The notes: generated by a model not told the origin, from the sequence alone. DNA of 64,000 bases from Neelides folsomi (GCA_034687125.1 JAQGBZ010000095.1:124001-188000); one strand, 5' to 3'; positions 14,010-30,000 are shown, counted from the first letter of the stretch. Program-made: numbers and translations.

Positions 14010-17000
14010 ATGTGCTCTGAGAGAAAGTTTTTTTATATTCGGTAAACTTTTTCGCGTTCCATTATTTTAAGGAAATATAATCAGATTATTTATCCTGTTG
14101 AGATAAACGGAAATTTTGGGAAATGAGAACTTATTTCATAAATTTTCAAACCGTTTGACTTAAAATTAAATATTTATTTGGTGGATTTCATCATTTAGTT
14201 ATGTAAAGCGGAGTAATACAAACGGTGAAATACCTACATAAATATAAGAGGATTAAATTATCTGCACGTATTTGAAATTGAATTGAAAGTTCATCAAAAG
14301 TTCATTCTCATCTTTTCAATTAGATGTAAGAGCATATGAGCCCCCTGCCACCTCACTCATCTGTTGAAGAGGATCGATTTATAATTTAATAAATTCTTCT
14401 CTTTCGTGGATCCTCAGGAAATGAAAGGGGGGAATGAAAACCTCATGATGAGAATCCTCAATTCTCACTCCACTCATCTCAAACACGCACTTTGAAAGAA
14501 GGTCATGGAAATGATGAAAGAAAATTTGAAATCATTTTTATTGGCTTTTTTAATATTTCTCTTCCCATTTTCTTTTCCAATTTCATTAGATTGCTATTCT
14601 CCTTTACTTTATAGGTATTTTTTTTTATTAAATTATACATATTTCATTTGATAAAATTTCAATTATATTTTGATTATCTACATTTCCTTGATATACTAAA
14701 TTAAATAAAGATGAGTTTTGTTCTACGTAGTTGAGGTCAAGTTTATTAAATATAAATGTAGAGGTTGATATGAAAAGGCAGTTTGTTCATTGTTCATTTA
14801 TTATGAGAACATTCTTTCTTTCATCTTGATTTAGTTGGATATAAAGTAGTCAGAAGGAAATTTGATATTCTTTTTTTCCTTTCATAATATTCTCCTATGA
14901 AAGAGAATAGTCGAGGATAAAATATTCAAAGAGGATGTTCCTGGGGCAAAGAGCCCTTTGTTCATAAGACCACTAAGGATCACTCAAGGAAAAATTGCGA
15001 GAATCCGAGGAGATTCTTCATTTTGTTTTCCCTTTAAAGAACTTTCCTATAGCTCCCAATGTTCCATCCGGGATCTTCGCTTCTCTTTTATTCGCCTTGT
15101 GGTCTTAGCTCATTTGAGGAATTAATGAGAGATCACAGTTCGTTAAACTTATTAGAAGATACCTTTTGCTGGGAGTGAGAGCTTAAGCCCCTGGATTGGG
15201 GCCTTTTCTTCCCTTTGTGCCGAGTTGTATAGTTATTAGTGTGGTGGTGATTTGGGAGGATTCCTCGAGGTCGAGGTGATGAAATGGAGAGAGCATTAAG
15301 CGAGCAGCCTTTCCCAGCTACTCTCCCAATTACCCTCTCGAATTATGAGGGAAGGAGAGGGAGAAAGTCAAGTTTGAACTTCTGCTCTCAAACTTTGTCT
15401 CATTATTGCCTTTGTTTCTTACATAACTTCCTCTATGCTAACTCGCATAATATTTCTTAAATGGCTCCTAACTCCCCCTCAACATCTTTCGTTTGTAAAG
15501 TATGAAAGGAATTGAGAACTTATTTGTTTACTCTTCTTCTTCCCCAAATTACTTAGTTGTTGAAGTGAAGTTCTCAACGATGGAGGCCAACTCTTTGTGG
15601 AAATTGGAGTCAAAGGAGAACTGGGGAAGATTATTCATATAACGTAAGAGCTTATTATATTGTATGTATGAGGAGTTTATTGAAATTTAACTTCCTTTAC
15701 GAGAAACTCTTCCATTATCTTCCGCTTCCCCACAAGGGGCCTTTTCTTTTTTAAACTTCACAACTTATTTGGATAATTTATTCCCCTTTCCACATAAATT
15801 ATAGGGCATGCTCTAGATAATAAATAGTTATATAATATGCTGGAATTTTATATGGTCTAATAAATACAAATTCATATGACTATTTTGGAAATTGCAATAT
15901 ATCAAGTTAAGTGCATCCGATATCATAAAATATATAATATTTATAATAAATATTTATTAGCTGGCAGTGCATGGAAAAACAGATAGGTTTTTATTAAATT
16001 TACTAGGCGGTCTTTATCTCATAGGGAGGATCTCGGGTGGGAAAAGGGGAATTTGTGAGATCAATTGAGATTTTTGAGCTGAGCCTTCAGTGCCCGTATT
16101 GTGCGTCGCCTATGGTAGTGTCTTTTCATCCTTATTCAATAGAGAGTAATTGGTTGGACGGGTGAGCGATCAAAGGAGAGATTTATAATAGTGGGGCTTG
16201 AACCTTATTTGTTCTTCAAATGAAAACCTGGGATTATGAGAGCTGCGTGTAAATAGTAGTTCAGCTCAAGACTCAATTTCTCCTATTTTCTCCTCAATTA
16301 TTCTTTAGCAGCATATTGCCACGTCGTTGGCGACTTTTATGAAATACGCAAACTGCTTTTCCCCCTCTTCGACTTAACTTCCATGGTTTGGATAGGAAAG
16401 CCACCCAAGTTTTAAGTAATTTATAATGAATATAAGGTAACCTTGTTATACCTATGTAATTGGGTAGTATTTAATATAATATACCTAGGCGCTTATCACC
16501 ATTATTCATAAACAGGATATTAGGAGAAACTCCCAAAGGTTATTTTTAGGATGGAGTGAAAGCAATTTGAGAGAGCAAGGCTGGATTTTAAAGAAAATCC
16601 TTTTCATTCCGACTCCCAACTTTAGTTAAATTTAGAAAGGAGGAGCAGAAAATATAAAGGATTCTCTCTACAATGATCGGAGAGGGAGTCGTTCGGAAAA
16701 CTCTCAATTTTCGAATTTTCACAAAATGAGATGGTAGGTGGACTGAAAGGAAGAGTAAACCGAGAGCAATCTAAACCTTTGCTAATCCCAAAACTCATTT
16801 CCTACTATTTATAACATATGATATTTTCCATCTTGTGTATCCCCATATGAGTGAGCAAAACTGGGAAAACCAGGTTGATTGTGTCGTTGTTTAAATAAAC
16901 TTTTCAGGGTTTGTTTCACTATCTCCTCAATATGAATGCTGTTTAGTTATTAAGGAGAGTAAACTTGTATGAGACTCATGACATACATTTTCCAGTCTTT

Positions 17001-17260
17001 GGAATTTTTTGACACACTTCTTTAGAATTACGTATTTTATTAATCGATCAATTAATGAAGATAAGATAAAATGCATCTCTATTCAATATATTTTAACGAA
17101 TATTTAATTCATTTCCTAATGGCTTGAAATGGTGGGGAAGTAGAGCTGAAAAAAATCATATCCAAATGGCACACATATAAATAATCTGACTGGAGATTAG
17201 AATAAATATATGTATGGAGGATCCATCTAAAATAGGAGGTCGTATATAAAGAGGCTCTTT
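14010..17260. other. Non-coding stretch
   Basis: No exon, RNA gene or repeat recognised. Scattered purine-rich and pyrimidine-rich tracts only. Confidence 0.5.
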
Positions 17261-17264
17261 ATTT

Positions 17265-17660
17265 ATTGGAGAAGGGGTGGAGTGATAAAGAAGAATCGGG
17301 CAGAGACGACAGGAGAATTCCTGATCACCCCATTCCTTCACTTTCTTGTCTCGTCTTCCTTGGACTTCTTGTGTGTCCCACACACTTGAGATCGAGGACA
17401 TACGGCGAACTTCCCAAGTCCACTTTGCATTCAGGGAGAGTCGGCGGCGAGGAAGTCTTAAATGAAGGGAGGGAGTCTCCATGTATACCTCTCTCGCTCC
17501 TTTCCCTCGCTCCTCATCCAAGAAATGAGATGAGTTGCGCTGAAGTCCAGCATCCACCGCGGCAGTCGGAGGGAAACCCTTCCCATCTCGTCTTCAGTTA
17601 CCACTCGAACACACTCCGAATCACTTACTCCTCTTTTCTCCCAAATACCACATTTGATCC
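17265..17660. promoter_or_regulatory. G+C-richer island upstream of LpR; candidate 5' region
   Basis: This island is higher in G+C than its surroundings and ends about 370 bases before the LpR start codon. Open frames run on both strands at once (+ 17,266-17,736 and - 17,156-17,557), which is what low stop-codon density in G+C-rich DNA produces. Neither translation resembles a known protein. I read it as the probable LpR promoter/5' UTR region; no TATA box or initiator could be placed with confidence. Confidence 0.3.
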
Positions 17661-18025
17661 TACAGAGTATCAAAAACTATTATTAATATTAGGAATAGTT
17701 TATTCTCAATTAATGGGACAATTCCCAATAACCTAAAGTTAACCAGGACCTTGAAACTTGGCGAATGTAAACATTCGTCGTGTTGCGAATTTAGAAACTT
17801 TGTTATTATTTCATTGTTTTCTGTGATGGTTATTGATGAGAGACTCGAAAGTGGGAGATAATAATAATACACACATTATTAGGAAATAGAGAAACGTCGA
17901 AATTGACTGCGGTGGAGTGTCCGATTTGTTTCATTTCCTACCTCTCATCCTTTATTCAATTTCCTTCCCGACGAGTCTGAGTGAAAGGATTAATTGTGGA
18001 AAGTAATTAATTTAATTTGAGAAGT

Positions 18026-21000
18026 ATGATGAGTTGGGAGAAATGCCTCCTGTTCGCCCTTTCCCTGCACCTCATTTCTCCCCAGTTGGCGTCGGGAGAT
18101 TCACCTTTACTTACCATGTTGGGCAGATCCATTACAACAGAGGGGGATTCATCCACTCAAGGTGATTTCCAAATTCAACAGATTTTACCATTTAAATTTA
18201 TCATGCATTCATGGCCTTGCTCTAGAACAATATGTATTTGGTTGGTGCGATATATTGTATACTAAAAATATTTACTTTCACTTAAAGATTCCTATAAAGT
18301 AGGGAAGGGAGGAGGAGGGATTAGGAACTCGATACGGATATGACCCTGATTAGGAAATTAGGAAAGGAAAGGGAGGAATTCGGATTTAATTTGGAAGAAA
18401 GAGTAAAGTAGCTGTATATTGACGTAAGGAGGGAAGAAAGATTTACTATTTAATAGGAACAGATGGAAAGAAGGAGAGGAGAGAAATAGTAATTTAAATT
18501 AAAATCCATCTCGTGTTGTTTCAACTCTACCATTCACTGTATAGAAAGGACATGTTTCATCTCCAGAGTTTTGGATTTGTGAGTTTTTAAGGAGATTGGG
18601 GAAGATTGTGTGATGAGAGGAAGTTGAAGACTCTCATGTGATATGAGGAAGATCCCGGGAGTTTAATTAGGGAAGACGTTGACGTGTGATAGGGAAACTG
18701 GGATGATTGAGGATCCATCTTTTCAAACTTTTCTATCCTCTCTCTATTCTAATCTCTTCCATTATAGGGAAAGAGTTCGAGAGCTTCTAAGATAGAGTTT
18801 AATAAGTTTTTAATTCCAAAGTTTCATCATGTTGGCAGGCTGCCGAAAAAAGGGCAGTTCATCCTTTCCCTTTCTATCGCTATTGAATGAGGAGTGAAAG
18901 TAAGAGGTTCCCAATTCCTTTTATCTTTCGGCTTCAATGCAAATTTTTGCGAATTCAGCAGAACCGATATTAAATTTCTAATTCGATGCTTTTTCTTTGA
19001 ATCGATTGCGTCAAGGATTTATTAATATACTCCAAGAGAAATAAATCAAAAATATTTTAATATAAATATTTCATATATTTCATATTCCAAATGCTGGGAT
19101 TTCATATTTATCGTTATTTCCTCATTGAACAGTGTAGGCAATCTTGGCGTACGTACTGGTTTCAATTAAACTTATGAAACAATGTAATATTTGCACATTA
19201 ATTTGAATAATGGCTTAATGTAAGAGTGGTATATGTAGAACTATTCTTAAGATACATTACACATCGATGTGTACCATGTATAAGGATATGTATCCATACG
19301 GATATATAAGGATGTAAGTAGGTATAAATGTTTTAGTGCTTACCAACTGTAAGATATGGAAGGTGTTGTATTAAACCAGGGGTTAATATTGCCTGGAATC
19401 CGTGGCACATAATGGCCTTCGACCATAGATAGAACCGTTAAAATTAAAATGAATTGGGTGAAAGTCTGTTAATAAAGGGGGAGGAGAATGGGATTATTAG
19501 AAGTTATAGATTGAAGATAGTTCGAGAGTTGGAGAGTTTTGAACGCGAGCGTTTTCTCCTTTCTCTCCCTCGGCCCTCGTAACTCACTGAGAAAACTCAT
19601 TTCCAAATATGAAATGTCTCCCTCGTAGACTTTATAAATTTTAATTTCCTCATATCTCTCTCAGAGTCGTACAGAAGATATTTTACGTCTCTCTCCAACC
19701 AATCGACCTTTCAATTCTTTATGAAATCTCCCCGCGTTCTTCAGGCCTTTGGGGAGCGACAAAAAACTTTCGAACCCATCGGTCAATTTTTCCTTATCAA
19801 TAACCATTCGAACATTTTTTTCTAATTTTTCATTATTTCCTTCTAATTTTTTCTCGTACTCTTTTTGTTCATTATTTTTGCTGAAACACATTGGGTATTA
19901 ATAATTCTTGATTTTTCTGATTTTGCATCTGAAGAAATTCATATTTTTGACTTTTTTTGACTTTTGGTGACCTGCGGGTTTAAAAAAGTAATGTTAGTAT
20001 TATTATGGAAAATGGGGACAGGGAAATTTATTCTTCCTGAATGTGAGAGTTGGCGGAAATAATAATAAGTCTTTAAAAAACCTCTTATCTCAAATGGGCG
20101 AACCGATTTAGTATTAAATGTAAAATGGTCTCTTTGCTATCTACAATCTATTAAAATTTAAAGAGGGATGGCCATCATGAAGCGGTTTACGGGAGTCCGG
20201 GAATGTGTGCGGTTGGAAGAAGGATGGAGAGAATCCATTTCAATAGGAGCAATAAAGTAGGAGAAGAAGAGTTACACACATCTGGGTTTAAAGGAATATC
20301 TCTTATGGAGAATTGTGAATATCGGCTAAGGGAGCTACGAGCGATTTAGAGAATAAAGAGCCAGAGATCCCCACCATCTGTATTTTATTCCTTTGGAGGA
20401 AAAAGACCGCTTTCGACTACCATAAAGGAGGAGTGAAGATTAAATAAAAGGATCTAATTCTTTATTATATTCAATTCATTTCCAGAAAGTGAAATGTTTC
20501 TTCCAAATGTTCAAAAAAATGTTCCAAAATTCCCATTTGACTTTTAATAATTCTTAGATTCCGCTTACTTACGATTAGTCCAACGTTGAACATAAATTAT
20601 TACAACATTCACGTTTCAACCCGCTACCCGCTTCAAGATCGTTCTAAATTTCAAATGCGTTCCTATTAATCTACATACATAAATAACTACTTTTTACTTT
20701 ACGCACATGCTTTAATTTCTTGACATATGGCTAAACTAATAGTTTAAAACATTTTTGGATTTTCGCTAACTTAACTATTCTGGTCAAGTAGAATTTTTAA
20801 CTATCGGTTAATACAAATATTTATAAGTTTGGATCGAATAATTAAAGTTTAGATATACAATAATACCAATATCGGTAGTTTGGGTAAAGGGTCAATAAAG
20901 GTTTGGATATTGTAATTATACGAGTTAAGAATTACGACTGCAATGAGATTAAGTTGAATGGAAATTTACAGAATTGAAAGAGGATTTATGAACAAGGCAT

Positions 21001-24000
21001 TGTACGGAATAAAGTTGACATCAAAAGTGTCTTTTTGGAACCTCTTTAACCTTTACTTACTACGCATATACCATAAATATTTTGGTTGTGCGGTGACGCA
21101 ACGTTTGTTATGACTGTTTGGAATGAAAGGATAAAAAAACTATACACAAGAAGTGCTGATTGAGGAAGGAATGATGATGAAAGGGATTAATCTGGGATCG
21201 TGGATTGATTCATGATTGACGAGGTTTGAATGAGATTCCCACAGAGCCGCTCGCTCACTCCCTTCATCGTCTTATCCCTGTAACAATGAGTTGGATGTAA
21301 TGTGGTGAAGGAAAGAGAGACGCAGTTTCTCTGCCAAATGTGCCAAACCACCCGAGTTCAAAGGGTCGGAAATGAGGAAGAAGTCAACGTTTGGTCCCTT
21401 ACAGAAAAATGAAGAGTTGAAAATGGAAAGTAGGGCGAAAAGAGTCGCTTTTTTTATTCTCTCTTTTTTATCTTCCTCCTGGCGCCGGAGAAGGCCGAAT
21501 GTCCTGATATACAAAATGTACTCATTAATTCCTTTTAATATCATTGTAATGATGAGGATGTAAATATAAATACTTATTTAATATATGAAATTATCCTCAG
21601 CCCATTCATCCACTTAATAAGTATTTAGCAGACTGAATGGTCCAATTTATCATCTTTGTAATGAAGACCAATCAAAACATAAAAAATGTTTCCAAAACGC
21701 AGTTGCGGATTTGAATGAATGAGGAAATTGCGATTGTGAGATTTGGTCGGTCCATCCAGCGTGTGTTTCATCATAATTATCATCGAGTGAATCTCGAGAG
21801 GGAAGGAATGAAGATTTATAACCTCAATTCATTGATATTCTACGGAAGGATGATTCTCCTCGAGCTCCACGTAAATTGTAAGGAGGATGCGAGGAGAAAA
21901 CGGAATGAAGTTGAAGGGCCATTCCTCTCAATTTTACACTCACAGAATCTCCTTTTAAAACCCAATCTCAAAATGATACGTTTGTATGGGGTATAGCAGA
22001 GGGAAGTATAGCTGTCATGAGGGTTAGACACAAACCAAGAGTTTTCCCAAAGATGAATACAAGATCATATCCAATTTCGGGAAAGTTTATTTGGTAAAAT
22101 GAGAATTATTAGATTGGTGGATTGGTTCCTCAATCCTTTCGAACTTCGAACGAAACGTAGAATAGATTGGGTGTGTGTGTGAACGGGACGTCAACACAGT
22201 TTTATTTATGATATCTCCTGTGTATGAAATGCGCAATATCAATATCTTCCACGTGGGAGGAAAAATTCTTGACAAATTCAAAGATTCTTCCTGTTTATGT
22301 ACAAATAGAAAAATAGCAAGGGCAAAGAGGCGCCCTTTGAAGATTACACTTTATAACTTTATAATAAATATAAATCAAATATTGCTCTTATCTTGGACCA
22401 TTCATGGTAGAATACTATTTTTATATGGGCATACGTACTATGTACTTTTATATGAGTAGAACATAAATAAATAAATATCAACATTGCCGATTCTCATTTT
22501 TATTCATTGAACTTGGATTCTTTATAAATATGTGGAAATCTTTGACTTTTTTATCATTCAGACATGCACTTTGTATTTATATATGATTTATTTAAATGAT
22601 CGGATTGACTTTTACACACGTTTATTCTGAAGGATTTTCCCTTCATTATCTTCTTTTTCTTGGGAAATGACGCGGCAAATGATGCGGAAAATTGTAATCG
22701 TAATATAAGAAGCTGTAATCATTAGATGAAATTTCGTAATAGATACGACGGAGAAAGTATTAAGACGAAGGAAGAATCGAATAACTCTTCATGAGTATAA
22801 TGGGTTGGATACGGGCAAAGTAGGATTTTTTTAGCAAGACTTCGTCGCAGCTGATGCTTGAAGGGAGAAAATGACGAAGATGAGGGCTTTTTTCTCATCC
22901 CCTGACTTATTACAACTTCCATGAGGGCTCTTCATTGATGAATATATCTTTTCCCTATGGGTTCCGTACCAAATTTTCCGACCCGGAATCCAGTTTACTT
23001 CAATTCCAATCGACGCCCTTTGGAAGGAAATGGCCATTGAGCGAGAGAATAATTTAGTTAGCTTCGTACAAAAAACGGCTAGTGGTGTCTAGTTCGTTTG
23101 ACCATTCTTCAGTAAACTATTTAGTAAAGACATCATAGACTTTCGTATCTTGGCCAATGCAAACACTTCGATATGGTGTGGCAGTTGAAGCTATAAACTT
23201 AAATACGTAAAGATCAACTTGAGCTAAAAGCCCTAGATGCGTAAGAAGGATTTTTTCGGACCTTGGGGGGATATGGAGGTTAGGAAAGTAATGCATTAGT
23301 CTTTATCTTGATTCCAAATGCTCTTCTTCTGCATTGGAGAGGAAAGGGCAGTATTAGTAAATTCCAATTTAAAAGGAGCGGAGAAAAATAACTCTTTTAG
23401 GATTGATGATGAGGAATTTAACGCGGTTCTTATACACTAATCCCTCTTTCCGCCCTCCACCAAAGGAGTACGAGGACGTTGAATGAGCAAATCCGGATTT
23501 TGAGAGTAGGCCGGGTCATTAGTAAGGAACACATAGGGAGAGTTCCTTTAAAAAGAATATGAGAAATAGAAGTGAAGCTCCCGCTGGGAGAGAAAGCGGA
23601 ACACATCCACTCATTTGTTTCACCATTCCATTCTGAGAACCAACATTGAGAGAAATACACACATAACATTTTCTCCATTCAACACCTCATTTATTCTTCT
23701 CTTCGTCTCTTTATTTTATACCTCTCTTTATTTTAAGCTCTTTATCAGCCTCATCTCTTCCTTTTTATTCCTTTTTCATGAGGGCTTATCCCAGAGGATT
23801 ATTTTGGATTATAATAATAAGGGATTCTAACTAATTCAGTGATTCACTACAACTCTCGGCTTTCAATGATTGTTAATAAGTTTATTGGCAGGAAGAGGCA
23901 TTTGAGGTTTTTTTAGTTTTCAAATGAATTAATTTGTTTTGGTTTTTCATTCCAGCTGCGATTGGATGTGCGGATAATGAATTCCAATGCGAGAATCATC

Positions 24001-27000
24001 ACCATTGTATCCCGTCTCGATGGCGGTGTGACGGAGAGAGCGACTGCTCTGACGCAAGTGATGAAGACCCAAAGATATGCAGTAAGTAACTTGTCCCACC
24101 ATTATCAAATTATATTTTTTTATTTATTACAGGATAAAATAGGATTTTAAAATTTATGGTATGGGATATGATTGTTGTGAAACATTTGCAGGAAATATAT
24201 AAAATATTCTTACTAATAAATATTTATTTATTAATTAGGATTCTACTAATATTTAAATAAATGGGAGTTTATACTAAACTTTACGGAGATATGCATTTAT
24301 GTATAAAATAATGTATAAATTGTCTATATGTATTTATATGGTATGATGGGGAAATGGACTGTATAATTAATTCGTGACGAGGGAGCCTCACGACTGAGCG
24401 TTAGAATGTATTATAATGAAGAGTGATTAATAATAAAATATGTTATAATTTACACGAGGAGAAGATCTGGTGGAGGTTTGAGGTTGCAAGAGAGAAGTCG
24501 CGACGAGGAATCTCATTTCCCTTGGCGGTGGAAGGGGAATAATAATTCCAAAGCTCAGAAACTTTGCCCATTTCGGGGAAGTGAGGAACTTTTTGCGGGA
24601 GTTTCTCCTCTTTCTCTTTGATGGGCGATTTTATTAGGCGGATCGGATCGAATCGAACCGTCCTTCCAGTACACACACCTTCCTCCACTCGATTCCTCTA
24701 TAGAACAACATAGGAAGAAAATCTATTTTATATCATTGCAAGTGTGATGATAATGGAAAGGGGTATCTCCGAACGGTGGGATAATAATCCTCACCCGTCT
24801 ACTAATAAAGATAGGAATATATTTATTACGTGGAGTGAATAGTAGAGGTATAAGAGGATGACGGAGACAATAACGCGGGTGAATTGAATGGATTCCCACC
24901 ACTTGGGAAGAAGAATAGGGAGGCTCATTTGCATAATTGGATTCATTTTAACTTTTGATAGGGCCAATTATGAACTTTTAATTCAAAGGACTGAACACTC
25001 GAGAAAGATCGAGATCACTACCACTTGCCAAAGTATCCAATGCGACTTTTCTCCTCGTTTTTCCTTTTAATCCCCTCCTTTAATAAAAAGACTGGATTTT
25101 TAATTGGAGAAACTTTTTTCTGTGATATTATAAACTCCCACAGGTTTTCAATATTCCAAACTTAATTGGATATGACGAACAGCTATTTTGACAATTTGTG
25201 AGAATTTATTCAATAGGGAATTTTTGATATATCATATAACTTATTTTGTAATAAAAACCTTCCTTTTGATCTTTGTTTGAATTTTCCTTCCAAGTTTTTA
25301 GGAAGTTATAAATTAAATATAAATTCATAGTTTGACTCTGCCTATCTGTATGTATGTTATACAACTTTTATATTTTTATATGAAGTCCAATATGGCCCTA
25401 CTTAATATGATGAAGAGGAGGTTGAGAACCAAAGTTTTCAAATTGGATGGTCAGTTTGTTTGTATGGACCCTTTGTATCGAAAATGTATGAAGTTTGCGG
25501 TTTGTGTGTTTGAGAGAGTTGGACCGTTGTTTCATCCTAATGACTGGAGATGTTTTTAGAAGGGAGTAGCGTGAAGCCCTGTCTCGAGACGGAGTTTCAG
25601 TGTGGGTTGACGTGTATTCCAAAGGCATGGGTTTGTGACGAGAGCCCCGATTGCCCTGACGAAACCGACGAGGCAAACTGTCAGAGTAAGAGAAGAACAA
25701 AGTCGAAACACACAACAGAGACACACACACACATATCTATAGCCCAGACCGCGAAGAACACATGTTCTTTTTTCAACCTCATACAGCTCAGTACACATAC
25801 AATAGGAGAGTTGTGTAACATCACCCGACCATAGGTTTAGCACTCTCCCGGTCCCCGACTGGCGGAAAGAGGCTCATTCCGGGAGAGAGAAAGTTCTCTA
25901 ACGAGCCAGAGGGAGACAATAAAAGTGAAAGCTAGTAGTTTCAACGAGGACCTTCTGCTCACTAACTCATCCTTTTTTTTCAATTCTCCCTTTTACTATT
26001 ACTAAAACGGAGGAGCTTTTGTGCTAATAAACTCCCATGGTCTCTCTCTTTAATCCACGTACAGGGAAGAGATTCTTAAAGACAACACCCTCGCCGTCGT
26101 CTCCTATTAATTACAAGGAACTGGAATTATTAATTATGACGCCTTAATTATGCTGGGCTTAATTTCTTGCAAGATTAATATCAGTAGCGTTATTAGACTC
26201 CTTTTTAATAAACTTCATCTTCCTATATAATTTTAACAAAATGACTTTTTGGTGTATGGAATGAGTCCTTGAAATATAATCTAGTGTAATGTATGGGTAT
26301 GGTATTCAGAATGTTAAATGGGCTAACAAATGAAAGCAATTTCCTTTTTGCTACCCTTCAAAGCTTTAATATTCATTTTTTATAATTATAAGGCTACTAC
26401 AATACATAGTAGTTGAACACATTCTGTACATTTTTCACATTCTTGTAATTGTAGGAATAATTAAAGGGTACGTGGTAGTAATTAAATATTTTGAGAGGGG
26501 TGTGTAGGGAATATTATGGAAGGGAAGTAATTTTTAAAGAGTAATTTACGAGATGGGAGAGCAAGTTACGTATTTAAGTATGTATTTATTAATAAATAAA
26601 TTAAATTGCTTTCAAGTTGAAATCATTTTTGCAATTCTTTATTGGATTTAAGGTTAATGATTTAAGGATTATCTCAAATATTTAAATGTTTTCAACTTTA
26701 GCTCAATTTACGTTTATAATGTTGAATTAAATATGAGTTAAGAATCGATTAGAGCAGCTTCCATCAGAGCTTAACTGAAAATAAATTTATACTCTTTGGA
26801 GAGTCTTCTTTGCCGTTGGGAATTGTGGTAGTGAGGGAATTTTAATTAGGTTGTTGTACTTCTCTAATGTAGTTCGCGAACTTTGGAAATGGGGGGAAAT
26901 TATTTAGTTTTAGTTTCAAAATATTTATCAAATCACTGCGGAGAAAAAATCCTGTGCTCCTTTGAATCCTTTGAATTGAACGTGTAGAGAAAGCGAAGTT

Positions 27001-30000
27001 AAAAGAGATGTTTAATGTTTAATTTTACTAGGGTTCTGAATGGGTGGGGGCATTAAAACCAGCGGCAAAACTTTTCCTCCAGCTCTTCTCTTTCTCTAAA
27101 AAGAGATGAACATTTGTAGGTCACTTTAATTTCTCTGAATGTTTTGAGAGGGGAGATGAGGGAAAAGAGAATATGGTGGATAGAAATGAGTTTGTGGCTT
27201 CGCGACTCCAACTGCGGTGACGATCAACGTCTCCCTACTCATCAAATAAATGTCACATTCATGAATTGAAATCCACGAGTTAAACGGCGGGGAGGAAAAC
27301 TTGAAACTAAACGTTAATATTCAAAACTTTTCTTCATTTAATACAAATAACTCAATGCTCATATTGACCATAGAAGGCTTAGGAAATGGTTACGATATGC
27401 GTATTATGATTGTTATATCAATTGGTTAAAGGATATTATATAACAAAGTTTGGAAGTCAGTTCCGTTCATTAACATTTGAACTATTTGGGGAAACCCATA
27501 GGATTGGAATATTGGAAGTTTAAATACTTTTCAAACTCTCTTTGTTTCTCGAAATATTCAATGGGAGAGGGAAATGGAAATGAGGGCATTAAAAACAATT
27601 TTGGAATCATTGATATGAGGGCTGAATGGATTGAGGAAACGACTAAGGAAATGATATGAATAATTAATTAATTGAGAGAAAAGTCAAATCGATTGTTTAT
27701 TTACTCCTATTTTAATCATTACATTAGTAGTATTTACTAGAACACTTTCCTGGAAAATTAGTCAACAAATTTTAACGATAATTCACTACAAGTAATATAT
27801 AAAATTCATTCACGCATTCATTCAAAATATAAACATAATACTTTTTACATTTATTCAAAATATAATTCAAAGCTTTGAATTCTGTGCTACATGGGGAAAT
27901 TGGTTCACCAAAATGGTTAATTGTTAAGATATTGTAAATAACATGGTGGAGTTAATGTTAACTAATTTACTAATAAATGAGAACTGCTTGGTGAAATAAA
28001 TTTAATAACAATTTAAGCATTGATAAATTTAAGTAATGATAATTTTAAGCATTAAAGAATGAGTTTATGGATGAATGACTAATAAGTGAATTCGCTTGGG
28101 GTTTGATCAGGCCACTTGAGCTGTTCACCAGAACAGTTCACATGTGTGGAGGGTGCGAGTCGGAAGTGTCTGCCTTTAACTTGGGTCTGCGACGGAACCC
28201 CCGACTGTGCCAACGGGCAGGACGAGAAGTTTTGCAGTAAGGAACCATCACCTCAACAATTCCGCTTCCAATCTCTTTCGCCTTAATCCGCATTCCTTAA
28301 TCGCTTTCTCTTAAAATGAGTTTCCCTTTCCTTCCACCTTTAAGAGAAACTTTCCAATCTTCTCACCTATGTTATGATGAGGTAACATAACAGACATTCA
28401 GATATTTATAATACCAAACATATAGGACTATTACCTATAGAAAGGAATCCTCAACTTTTCTCCCAGTTGGGCAAATAAAGGAAGTATAGCTAAATGTTGA
28501 GTCGATCCTTAGTTCTCCTCTTGGAATACGATTTCCCTCATTTCCTTCCAAATTCATTCCATTCTGTAATCTTAATCTCTTCATTTCATTTCTCCTCATC
28601 TGATAAGGGTTTACTCAAACATCCCTCTACTTTCCCTTTATTGCTCTCTTTTTCCTTGTTTCTCATTCTAATCTTTCTCCTTTATACCATATACTTATAC
28701 ACATTAACTATTATGTTGTAGTATTACATCTGTTTATGTTGAGGAAAGCGTTTTAACCCAAGATTTACATATAGTTTCGAATATGTTGTGAGTGACGAAT
28801 CTTGGTATACTGTAAGAATACCATAACTGCTGAGTGAGTATGAGGAAGAGCTCACAGGGAAAGAAGTGATTAAGATTTAAAACTCCCATTTCCCTCACCC
28901 ATTCTTCTAATTTTCATTCCTTTGCAGGATTTGAAGTCGGAGGAATGTAGACATTTTATCAAACTAACTATTTCTATTTTCTTTAATTCTTTGGGTCATG
29001 AGAAAAAAAAGAGAGATGTTACAGAGTTCTTTGCCCTTTAGATATTTAACTTGAGAAATTTTATATGATGAAAGTTTTAAAACAAACAGAATAGGAATAA
29101 ATATTTGAAACCTTTGAAAGTTGAGAATGTTTATCAAAAGAATCTTTAAATGAGAAAGGTTTTGTATGAACAAAGATTTTAAACTAATTTTTACTTCCTT
29201 TTCCCTTTACTAAAATATTTCCCTTTTCTCATTCTTTTTGCATGGTTTGTTGACGTTTATTCTCCTTCGAGTGTTTTATCCATCCTGACTCATATGTAGT
29301 GCATTAAGGATCCATTTCATTTCCTTAATGTGCCTTTTTGCTTCCGCCATCAACTTTGATTCTCTGCCTTTGATTTTCGAATGTCAACTTGACATCTCTT
29401 TTTACCTCGGATTTTCTTCCCTATATGGTACCATATGCATGATCTTCCACGCTGTGGGAGAGTTTCTTCCTTTTGGGCTGAGAATTTGATCAAATCAGGA
29501 TCCTCATTCCTTTTCCCCTTCTCCTGTCACTCTTTTTCCTTCTTTCCAATTCCTTTCTCAATCCTCCTCTGGAGGGGAAGCTAAGGGGGTTTATGGCAAA
29601 GCCCTTAGTGAGATTTCTTCTTGTAGTCACACACTCACATACAAACAACCACCACTCTCCTATTGGGTCACTACGCACAAAAGTGGATTGAAGTTTAAAC
29701 CCAACTTTAAGAGTAAATATATACACACTAGCTTTCAAAGACAGGACAAACAAAATAATTCCTTGAAATCCTTCAGTCCACCTTTCAATCGCTTTTCTAC
29801 CCTGCTTTCCTAGTCACTTTTAAGACTTTTAGTTAATGGCTCATCCGCCCTGCTAAATATTCTTCAATTTATTTCGAATGACCTGACCTAACCTATAATC
29901 CGATTATTCTTTTACACTTTCACCTTTACATTTACACCTTTACATCACATACACTTTTTTAAACATTGTTAAAATGATTGAGTTTGGACTAATATTTGAG

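Noticed and set aside
17266-17736. 156-codon open frame (+) overlapping a 133-codon frame (-)
   Set aside because: Neither translation shows a domain, signal or family resemblance; long frames on both strands at once in a G+C-rich patch are expected by chance. Kept only as a possible LpR 5' region.
19661-19891. 76-codon Lys/Glu-rich minus-strand frame in LpR intron 1
   Set aside because: Looks coiled-coil-like only because of A-rich composition; no homology or splice context.
25398-25843. Minus-strand frames opposite LpR exon 3
   Set aside because: Shadows of the LA2 exon, whose plus-strand reading is a perfect LDL-receptor class A repeat.
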